From Bacteroidota bacterium (GTDB taxonomy: Bacteria > Bacteroidota > Bacteroidia > Flavobacteriales_D > Crocinitomicaceae), in the NCBI GenBank assembly GCA_006226555.1, contig SBGS01000241.1, positions 1 through 5,029 on the forward strand: a DNA stretch of 5,029 bases, in the 5' to 3' direction. Shown here one piece after another: positions 1 through 5,029 of the stretch; positions within the stretch are counted from its first letter, which is position 1; the number at the start of each line of letters is the position of its first letter. The translations under genes and the position numbers were made by a program. The notes under the pieces are model-generated. The model made no database searches. It saw nothing but the letters and a program-made list of their open reading frames with translations, and had not been told where the DNA came from.

Positions 1-401
1 TGCACGAATGTAACGTTATTGATCGCTATGAGTTGTGATTCCAAAGACTCACCTGCTGTTGGGATCGTAATAGAAATTGGAGTTGGCTGAATTACCGCCT
101 GACCATGGTTCACAACATTAGTGATAGGAGCAACTTCCAATAGTCCACTAAATTCAGAAATCTGACCCGTCACTGTGATCGAATCGAATCGTTGCACACT
201 GCTGATCGAGCTTCCAAAAGCTGCGATCCCTGCAGTTCCGTCCTGCATATATCTGATATTCCCGAGCTCGGAACCATTTGTTACTACACCAGATACTGTT
301 ACTGTTTGCCCAACACTATAATTTCTTGCATCGGCAATATTTGCCTGACCAAAAGAATAAGTAGTAAATAGTGCTGAAGCGATTAATACAAGTTTTTTCA
401 T
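1..401 (-). CDS. Secreted OB-fold-domain protein, N-terminal part (3' end outside window)
   Basis: The reading frame is open from the ATG at 401-399 to the left edge, giving 133 complete codons. It begins with a clear signal peptide (MKKLVLIASALFTTYSFGQ, about residues 1-19), so the product is exported. Residues about 28-100 resemble the OB-fold-like domains common in secreted Bacteroidota proteins: a 'GQTVTVSGVVTNG' strand pair, then 'IRYMQDGTAGIAAFG', then 'DSITVTGQISEFSGLLEV'. The segment near residues 119-132 (ESLESQLIAINNVTF) resembles the lead-in to a second such domain. In known families these domains occur with lamin-tail, endonuclease/exonuclease/phosphatase, DUF5689-like or T9SS sorting domains, none of which can be checked because the gene is cut. 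The start lies 11 bases after the receptor stop codon, so the two genes are probably co-transcribed and perhaps translationally coupled. The bases before the ATG are A/T-rich with no Shine-Dalgarno. The coding call is firm; the domain name is a pattern-based judgement. Confidence 0.85.
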   Translation of the reverse strand, partial: MKKLVLIASALFTTYSFGQANIADARNYSVGQTVTVSGVVTNGSELGNIRYMQDGTAGIAAFGSSISSVQRFDSITVTGQISEFSGLLEVAPITNVVNHGQAVIQPTPISITIPTAGESLESQLIAINNVTFV

Positions 402-412
402 TTTATACTTTT

Positions 413-3127
413 TTAAAACTCAAATCCAACTGAAAAATTAAACGTTGTACCCATACCCATGAATACCCCTGCAGAAGCTGCATCAAAGCCACTTCCATTT
501 TGATTATTTCTGGCATCAGAAATATAAAGTGTGTTCAATACATTAAACACATTTCCTCTAAAGTGCAATTTCGACTTTTCGAACTTCAAAGAATAACCGA
601 AGTGAGCTGACATTAGTCCGTAACCCGGAATACTCCAAGAATCTGTACCACCGTTTGCCCCTGTCAAACTGAAAGGATCAAAGTTCGAATAATATCTATC
701 GTAATATGTGTACTTTAATTTTACATATCCGCGCTTCACAAACTCCCATCTTGCACTTGCTGCGAAAACAGATTGTGCTGCATCTCCAACGTGTACTCCT
801 TTCGCATCGAATTCATACTCAAAACCAAGAACATTAACGATCTCAGATGATTGCCAAGTCCAATCTCCAATGGATGCCATACCCTCGATTGTGAGCGTTT
901 TGGTAACATCATAAGCAACATCTATTTCTGCTCCCATATGTAATGCATCCATTCCATTCACATTAGCACGAACAAAAGTCGTTGGATCATCTGGATCTGG
1001 TATTGCTACCCCAAATGGGAATGGTTTGTTTTGCCAGTATGTATAATACCCGTTGGCATTTAAACTTACTTTCTTTGAACGGTAACCGTAACCAAGTTCG
1101 GCTGCCATTATGCGTTCATTCAAAATTTCCTTGAAGAAGGTGTTTGTATTGTTATCGATCACATTGTTGAACAGTGGAGTACGATCAAGATACCCTAAGT
1201 TCATGAAGAAGTTTGAACGTTCAGTGATGTTAAAGTTGGCACCGGATTTAACTGTGAATCCCGTTAACCACTTCCAATCCGTTTGATTATAGATCAATTC
1301 TGGTGAATCATTCGTGTACGTCTGTCCGTTGTAATCTACTGTATCTTTTGCTCCGATGTAAATCACGGTATCATCGATATGCAATTCCTTTTTCTGGAAA
1401 TAATCGATTCCCTTATAGCCGTTCGTTACTGTGGAAACATTGGCAAATGCCGTCCATCTTGCTTTAGAGTATTCGACCTGTGCGAAACCACCCATCCACT
1501 GAACCAATCCATCGCGGTGATTGTGATAATCTTCCCAACCTACTTTGTCTCCAACTTTCTTCATTGGGCTGGCCTCGTTCTGGTTTTTAGAATTCACCCA
1601 GTAATCCCCTCCGAGTAGATCTCTCAATTCTACGTAGTGTGTACCCTTGTAATAACGGTAATCCAGACCAGCTGCGAAATCAAAATTATCATTGATCTTA
1701 TAATCGATCTGAGAGATCCCCCCGTACCACATGTGATTGTTCACGGAAGCCGTCAGAACTTGCGACGATTTCAAAAGTGTTGGATCATAAGTTGCGTCAG
1801 CTGTAGTACCAACAACTATCCCAGCGAAAGTGAGATTTTGATTATTGAATGTGATCTGATCCCAGTCTATTTGGCCTAAGGAATCATATATGATAGCCCC
1901 TGTATTGAAAGCACGAGTTCCTCCACCACGACCAATAGACATGTAAGCCATATTTGACCATGAGAGCTTATCGTTTACTTTCCAGAAATCCTTCAATGTG
2001 ATCTGAGGTTTGTGATAATAATTTAAACGCTCATTCTTGATCTTACGAGCCCCATCCGTATCTGTATAATATCCGAAATGCTGATTATGTCTTCTACCCC
2101 AATTCTTGGCGCCAGTCGTATCTATTCCCAGATCGTGTGCGTATTGAGCATCCCAATAGTCAATAGCTTGATTAAAGGAACGCTGACCATGTTGTTGCGG
2201 TGCCCCAAACCCACTTAAAGAGATAACGTGATTCTTTATTTTCTTTTGGACCTTCAGATAATAGAAGCCTCCCTGAGTCATTAATCCATCAACCCATCCA
2301 TCACCTTGTTTGTAGGATCCAGAGAAAAGTATTCCCCATCCATTTTTAAGTGTCCCTGATTTATATGATAAAGAGGTACGATAGAATGATCCTGAACCAT
2401 ATTCCTGATTCACTTTGATCTCTCTTTTACCTGCTGTATTTTCAGTAATGATGTTCATTGTTCCACCAACAGACGGCATAGCGATCTTTGTTGCTCCAAG
2501 ACCTCTTTGAACCTGAATTTGCTGTGTAATGTTATCCAAACCGAACCAGTTAGACCAATACACCCACCCATTTTCCATGTCATTCACCGGTACACCATCG
2601 ATCAACATTCCGACGTTGCGCTGATCAAACCCCCTGATCGTAATGCGCGCGTCTCCATCTCCACCACCCTGCTGAGTTGCGTGAACTCCCGGTTTTGAAT
2701 TCAGGATCATTGGAAGATCCTGCGAACCAAGTTCTTCAGTTATTGTCTTTTTGTCAAGCGTAGAAACTGCGACAGGTGTTTTTCTGTCTTGTGCAACGTT
2801 TCCTACTACCCGCATCTCTTCAATTACCTGAACATTTCCAAGATCGATATCTTTCGTTACTTCCGGTTGATCAATAACAACTTCAAAACGAATCGTGTCA
2901 TACATCAACATGGAGACAACTGCAGTGTAGGTACCATATGGTACTCCTTCAATAATATAGTTACCGTCATAATCCGTTCTTGTACGGTACTTATCTGATA
3001 ACTCGATCTTTGCTCCAACAACAAGATCTCCAGAAGTAGCATCCTTTACCTTTCCACTTAATTTACCTGTCTGGGCAAAAGAAGTTGAACATAGCAATGA
3101 CACTAATGCAAATAATAGGACTTTCAT
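413..3127 (-). CDS. TonB-dependent outer-membrane receptor with carboxypeptidase-regulatory-like N-terminal domain
   Basis: This is an energy-dependent outer-membrane transporter: a 22-strand barrel closed by a plug and driven by TonB-ExbBD. With the start chosen here it is 904 residues. Order of parts: signal peptide 1-19 (MKVLLFALVSLLCSTSFAQ); carboxypeptidase-regulatory-like beta-sandwich about 21-98 (GKLSGKVKDATSGDLVVGAKIEL, YDGNYIIEGVPYGTYT); plug about 114-231, with 'TIRGFDQRNVGMLIDGVPVND', 'VQRGLGATKIAMPSVGGTMNIIT'; then the barrel to a C-terminal end of alternating aromatic residues (FNFSVGFEF), typical of BAM-inserted proteins. An in-frame ATG six codons upstream (3145-3143) is disfavoured because it abuts a terminator T-run and puts charged residues ahead of a normal signal peptide. 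It has no SusD neighbour and is not an obvious SusC, so the substrate is unknown. It lies between two exported proteins with LTD and OB-fold domains. Co-transcription with the downstream gene is likely. Confidence 0.96.
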   Translation of the reverse strand: MKVLLFALVSLLCSTSFAQTGKLSGKVKDATSGDLVVGAKIELSDKYRTRTDYDGNYIIEGVPYGTYTAVVSMLMYDTIRFEVVIDQPEVTKDIDLGNVQVIEEMRVVGNVAQDRKTPVAVSTLDKKTITEELGSQDLPMILNSKPGVHATQQGGGDGDARITIRGFDQRNVGMLIDGVPVNDMENGWVYWSNWFGLDNITQQIQVQRGLGATKIAMPSVGGTMNIITENTAGKREIKVNQEYGSGSFYRTSLSYKSGTLKNGWGILFSGSYKQGDGWVDGLMTQGGFYYLKVQKKIKNHVISLSGFGAPQQHGQRSFNQAIDYWDAQYAHDLGIDTTGAKNWGRRHNQHFGYYTDTDGARKIKNERLNYYHKPQITLKDFWKVNDKLSWSNMAYMSIGRGGGTRAFNTGAIIYDSLGQIDWDQITFNNQNLTFAGIVVGTTADATYDPTLLKSSQVLTASVNNHMWYGGISQIDYKINDNFDFAAGLDYRYYKGTHYVELRDLLGGDYWVNSKNQNEASPMKKVGDKVGWEDYHNHRDGLVQWMGGFAQVEYSKARWTAFANVSTVTNGYKGIDYFQKKELHIDDTVIYIGAKDTVDYNGQTYTNDSPELIYNQTDWKWLTGFTVKSGANFNITERSNFFMNLGYLDRTPLFNNVIDNNTNTFFKEILNERIMAAELGYGYRSKKVSLNANGYYTYWQNKPFPFGVAIPDPDDPTTFVRANVNGMDALHMGAEIDVAYDVTKTLTIEGMASIGDWTWQSSEIVNVLGFEYEFDAKGVHVGDAAQSVFAASARWEFVKRGYVKLKYTYYDRYYSNFDPFSLTGANGGTDSWSIPGYGLMSAHFGYSLKFEKSKLHFRGNVFNVLNTLYISDARNNQNGSGFDAASAGVFMGMGTTFNFSVGFEF

Positions 3128-3145
3128 TACTGAAATCTTAAACAT

Positions 3146-3172
3146 AAAAAGAGGCCGACTTCCGGCGGCCTC
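3146..3172 (-). terminator. Intrinsic terminator or attenuator between the LTD gene and the receptor gene
   Basis: Read on the minus strand, a perfect 7-bp GC-rich stem (GAGGCCG at 3172-3166 pairing with CGGCCTC at 3157-3151) encloses an 8-base loop and is followed directly by five T (3150-3146). It starts 12 bases after the LTD stop codon and ends 18 bases before the favoured receptor ATG. On the plus strand no T-run follows the hairpin, so it acts in one direction only. Because no good promoter is visible between it and the receptor, partial read-through is the likely way the receptor is expressed from the upstream promoter. Confidence 0.8.
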
Positions 3173-3184
3173 CTAATGATTATT

Positions 3185-4252
3185 TTATTTCTGAACGATT
3201 AGACGTTTCGTACTTACTTTTCCGTCAACACCAATGAACTTAACGATATAGATTCCTGATCTTCCAGAAAGATCGATCGTTAACACCGGAGAAGCTGCGT
3301 TTTTAACGCGTTTGATCTCCTGACCCAGTCCATTGATCACTACGATCTCTTTAACAGCCTCAGCACCTGAAACGAAGAAAGTTCCTTCAGATGGATTCGG
3401 GTACATTTTAACTTGAGAAAGGTCTACCACCTCAACTGAAGCTGGGGCACAATCACAGTTATGAGTCCCCAATGAAGCCCAGTTACCAACCCATTGTGGC
3501 GTAACACCATCCGATTGGAAGATTGTATCACCTGTGATCGGATCTGTTTTTGCGATCAAAGCTGGAATAGAATCGTATTGAAGTAATGGATCAAATGTGT
3601 ACGTTGGTCCAAAAATTTCAGCTACACTGTTTTTTCCAATCAATACAGTTGACTTTCTAATCATCGAGTGATCCTCTGTCACTACTCGGTCCATTGCATT
3701 ACCTCCTTCGGCAGCAGTCATATCATATGGAGATACACTAGACCATCCATTCGTTCCTAGCGTTGTATTTTCAGGATTCTGACCTACCTTTCCGAAAAAG
3801 TCAACCAAAACTGTAGTAGGTGCAGTCGGGTTTGCAGCTGAACCTTTTGCCAACATAATACAGTCGTTACCGTTCCAGTACCAAGCATTAGATGTAGCGT
3901 AATCAGGACTGTAGAATGCGTCAGCAATAGCTTCCAATTCATCCCAGATCGGAGTTTCTGTTCCCGTACCGTTTGGATCTCTTTTATCCAAAACTCCTAC
4001 ATGCGTACTGTAAGGAGCAATTGTTCCTGTAAGCTGAACGCAGTTTGCAGCAGTGATCGTTGTAGCTCCGTTACTATAACGCGCAACAAAATACTGTGTC
4101 AAGTCGATCGTATTTGCTGTTGGATTGTAAATTTCAAGTGCTTTGTTGTTCCCAACACCTTCAACATACTCAGATATGAAGAGCTCACTGCAGTTCTGTG
4201 CAAATGATGAAGCACCGATTAATAAAGTCACGAATAGTAGATTTCGTTTCAT
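3185..4252 (-). CDS. Secreted lamin-tail-domain protein with T9SS type A sorting domain
   Basis: A 355-residue exported protein. It has a signal peptide 1-19 (MKRNLLFVTLLIGASSFAQ). Residues about 23-265 form a lamin-tail (LTD) domain, recognised from 'LFISEYVEGVGNNKALEIYNPT..TIDLTQY', 'YWNGNDCIMLAKG', 'VDFFGKVGQ', 'SMIRKSTV' and the closing 'NWASLGTHNCDC'. The last part, about 279-355, is a type A T9SS C-terminal domain ('VKMYPNPSEGTFFV', 'VVINGLGQEIKR', 'IDLSGRSGIYIVKF', terminal 'KRLIVQK'), so the protein is predicted to cross the outer membrane by T9SS and be anchored to or released from the surface. Five cysteines (21, 71, 131, 266, 268) could form disulfides. There is no catalytic domain: LTDs are usually binding or structural modules on secreted nucleases and phosphatases. 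It is the first gene of the leftward cluster and is followed by a terminator before the receptor. Function is inferred as surface ligand binding; the ligand is unknown. Confidence 0.93.
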   Translation of the reverse strand: MKRNLLFVTLLIGASSFAQNCSELFISEYVEGVGNNKALEIYNPTANTIDLTQYFVARYSNGATTITAANCVQLTGTIAPYSTHVGVLDKRDPNGTGTETPIWDELEAIADAFYSPDYATSNAWYWNGNDCIMLAKGSAANPTAPTTVLVDFFGKVGQNPENTTLGTNGWSSVSPYDMTAAEGGNAMDRVVTEDHSMIRKSTVLIGKNSVAEIFGPTYTFDPLLQYDSIPALIAKTDPITGDTIFQSDGVTPQWVGNWASLGTHNCDCAPASVEVVDLSQVKMYPNPSEGTFFVSGAEAVKEIVVINGLGQEIKRVKNAASPVLTIDLSGRSGIYIVKFIGVDGKVSTKRLIVQK

Positions 4253-4254
4253 GA

Positions 4255-4285
4255 TTGAATTATTTGGGGGTTTAATTTAAATTTC
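4255..4285 (+). promoter_or_regulatory. Candidate plus-strand promoter ahead of the structured region
   Basis: TTG at 4255-4257 and TAAATTTC at 4278-4285 are separated by 20 bases. This matches the Bacteroidota -33/-7 pattern (TTG, TAnnTTTG) at all but the last base of the -7 box. A start about 6-10 bases downstream would fall just before the GTCTCG arm that closes the candidate RNA. AT-rich DNA yields such matches by chance, so confidence is low. Confidence 0.3.
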
Positions 4286-4290
4286 GTTGT

Positions 4291-4457
4291 CGCTGTCTCG
4301 AGGCAGTACAAAACAAGGAGCTGCTTATCGCAGTATTCTGTTACCATTGTTCCGAAGTAGTCTAAAATCAAGCAATTTTATCTTATGCCTCGGTTATATA
4401 CCACCATGGTTTCGGTTGACCTTTAACCTGTAGGAGATCATGGCAGTAATACGAGAC
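4291..4457 (+). ncRNA. Candidate structured small RNA (unassigned)
   Basis: The ends can pair: GTCTCG (4295-4300) with CGAGAC (4452-4457). Inside are CTGC/GCAG with loop TTATC (4321-4333), TAAAAT/ATTTTA with a 6-base loop (4363-4380), CCGAAGU with GUUUCGG (4352-4358 and 4409-4415) and GGTT/AACC (4414-4428, which partly competes with the previous helix). CGAGGCA (4299-4305) could instead pair with TGCCTCG (4386-4392), so two folds may alternate. Two helices gain G-U pairs only when read as plus-strand RNA, which favours that strand. Length of about 165 and closed ends recall 6S-type RNAs, but no family motif was recognised and no clean terminator follows; a T-run lies at 4477-4482. The same DNA could instead be the leader of the LTD gene. 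Confidence 0.22.
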
Positions 4458-4490
4458 AAAATTAAGGCATTTGATATTTTTTGGTGTTAA
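4457..4490 (-). promoter_or_regulatory. Candidate promoter of the leftward LTD-receptor cluster
   Basis: On the minus strand TAATTTTG (4464-4457) matches the Bacteroidota -7 consensus TAnnTTTG exactly. The best -33 candidate is only TTAA (4490-4487), 22 bases upstream, so the match is one-sided. If used, it gives a 5' leader of about 200 bases ahead of the LTD start at 4252. No better match closer to the ATG was found. Confidence 0.32.
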
Positions 4491-4502
4491 CGAATTATTA
4501 AC
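4486..4502. promoter_or_regulatory. Candidate operator palindrome
   Basis: GTTAA (4486-4490) and TTAAC (4498-4502) form a 5-bp inverted repeat around a 7-base spacer. The repeat overlaps the proposed -33 position of the leftward promoter and lies about 25 bases upstream of the proposed rightward one, a position where a dimeric regulator could affect both. It is short and AT-rich, so chance is possible. Confidence 0.22.
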
Positions 4503-4527
4503 AAAGCACTAATGTTTTACACAGGTA

Positions 4528-4558
4528 TTTATCCCATTCCGCTGGTTCAGTAACTTTA
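4528..4558 (+). promoter_or_regulatory. Candidate promoter of the S9 peptidase gene
   Basis: TAACTTTA (4551-4558) matches TAnnTTTG except for the last base. A weak -33 element, TTTA (4528-4531), lies 19 bases upstream. Transcription would start near 4563-4566, giving a leader of roughly 12-15 bases before the ATG at 4578, a length often seen in this phylum. Confidence 0.4.
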
Positions 4559-4577
4559 CAGTCAAAATGATAAAACT

Positions 4578-5029
4578 ATGAATAAGAGATTCCTATTGGC
4601 ATTCACTCTGTTAAGCGCTTTTTACATTAAGGCTCAGGAGCTTAGTGTTGAAAAGATCTGGAAGAACTATGAATTCTATGGTAAATCCGTAAGTGGATTC
4701 AGATCCTTAAAGGATGGTGAGCATTTCTCCAAGATATCAGAAGAGGAAGGAAAGACATATGTGAGCAAACATCGCTTTGATGACAATGGTGGTAAGGGTG
4801 AGATTTTAATTTCTGCAGATCTACTAAAGGGGATCGACTTTGATGATTATTATTTTAATGACGACGAAACAAAGGTTCTTCTAACTACAAACACAAACTA
4901 CATCTATCGAAGAAGTTTTACCGCAAACTATTTCCTGCTGGATCTAAAAACAGGTGTGAGAAAGCCTTTAGACGAAGCTCATCAACCTCAAATGCTTGCA
5001 ACTTTCTCACCGGATGGCTCTAAAGTGGC
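4578..5029 (+). CDS. Family S9B (DPP IV-like) serine peptidase, N-terminal part (3' end outside window)
   Basis: The frame is open from the ATG at 4578 to the right edge (150 codons plus two bases). A signal peptide covers residues 1-20 (MNKRFLLAFTLLSAFYIKAQ), so the enzyme is exported, probably to the periplasm or cell envelope. The mature start 'LSVEKIWKNYEFYGKSVSGFRSLKDGEHF' and later 'YYFNDDETKVLLTTNTNYIYRRSFTANYFLLDL' and 'MLATFSPDGSKV' are the opening blades of the DPP IV N-terminal beta-propeller as found in Bacteroidota dipeptidyl and prolyl tripeptidyl peptidases. Such enzymes remove short N-terminal peptides, typically after proline or alanine, and use a Ser-Asp-His triad in a C-terminal alpha/beta-hydrolase domain. 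That domain lies beyond the window, so activity and exact specificity cannot be confirmed. Full family members are usually about 700-750 residues. The gene is divergent from the LTD cluster and has its own candidate promoter. Confidence 0.92.
   Translation, partial: MNKRFLLAFTLLSAFYIKAQELSVEKIWKNYEFYGKSVSGFRSLKDGEHFSKISEEEGKTYVSKHRFDDNGGKGEILISADLLKGIDFDDYYFNDDETKVLLTTNTNYIYRRSFTANYFLLDLKTGVRKPLDEAHQPQMLATFSPDGSKV

Larger units (their letters stand above)
4253..4577. other. Divergent intergenic region
   Basis: These 325 bases separate the leftward LTD gene from the rightward S9 peptidase gene. No credible protein-coding gene lies in them. The left part (about 4286-4456) is less AT-rich and holds several short inverted repeats. 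The right part (about 4457-4577) is AT-rich, with promoter-like elements in both directions and a short palindrome. No hallmark boxes of cobalamin, TPP or SAM riboswitches were recognised. No terminator was found for either strand within it. Confidence 0.8.

Noticed and set aside
736..921. A 61-codon minus-strand frame inside the receptor gene
   Set aside because: It overlaps the receptor coding sequence in another frame and shows no independent support.
708..2998. Several 60-80 codon plus-strand reading frames inside the receptor gene
   Set aside because: They lie opposite a well-supported long gene with recognisable domains, and their translations are not protein-like (no domain or signal pattern), so they are chance frames.
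413..3127. SusC-type glycan importer of a polysaccharide utilisation locus
   Set aside because: No SusD-like lipoprotein is adjacent, no carbohydrate-active enzyme is present, and the neighbours carry LTD and OB-fold domains.
3139..3146. TATGTTTA on the minus strand as a -7 promoter box for the receptor
   Set aside because: It overlaps the end of the terminator T-run, has no TTG at the expected -33 distance (that position is the GC-rich hairpin), and would leave a leader of only a few bases.
4001..4207. A 68-codon plus-strand frame opposite the LTD gene
   Set aside because: It is cysteine-rich shadow sequence of the LTD coding strand with no start context or family resemblance.
3185..4252. 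LTD protein as a nuclease in its own right
   Set aside because: The sequence is accounted for by signal peptide, LTD and T9SS sorting domain; no endonuclease/exonuclease/phosphatase or HNH motif is visible.
4403..4410. Perfect palindrome ACCATGGT as a protein-binding site
   Set aside because: Eight bases is short, and its bases are also used in the candidate RNA helices; no second copy supports a regulatory role.
4253..4577. Known riboswitch (cobalamin, TPP, SAM, fluoride) in the divergent region
   Set aside because: None of the conserved boxes of these classes could be found on either strand by eye.

Overview
The window looks like a chromosomal segment from a Bacteroidota member, most likely of the Flavobacteriia type. 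Three things support this: a type IX secretion (T9SS) type A sorting domain on one protein, a TonB-dependent receptor with an N-terminal carboxypeptidase-regulatory-like domain, and AT-rich translation starts without a Shine-Dalgarno sequence. Promoter-like matches also fit the Bacteroidota TTG / TAnnTTTG pattern. Nothing looks like a mobile element, CRISPR array, tRNA or rRNA.

Layout. Three genes run leftward on the minus strand, in transcription order: (1) a secreted lamin-tail-domain (LTD) protein with a T9SS C-terminal domain (4252 to 3185); (2) a 904-residue TonB-dependent outer-membrane receptor (3127 to 413); (3) the first 133 codons of a secreted protein that starts with an OB-fold-like domain (401 to the left edge, cut off). 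A strong hairpin followed by five T sits between genes 1 and 2, immediately before the receptor start, so it probably tunes read-through. Genes 2 and 3 are only 11 bases apart. On the plus strand, at the right edge, is the start of a family S9B (DPP IV-like) serine peptidase (4578 onward, cut off).

The divergent intergenic region (4253-4577) holds weak to fair promoter candidates in both directions, a 17-base palindrome, and a stretch of about 165 bases with several possible RNA helices. Two of these helices pair better as plus-strand RNA than as minus-strand RNA. This is a candidate for an unassigned small RNA or a long structured leader.

How the genes may work together (inference). LTD and OB-fold domains are found together in secreted nucleases of the ExeM type. 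Here they are on separate exported proteins flanking a TonB-dependent receptor, which suggests a surface binding and uptake locus, perhaps for nucleic-acid-derived or phosphorus-containing material. No catalytic nuclease domain is visible in the window, so the substrate is not established. The S9 peptidase is divergently transcribed and probably functionally independent.
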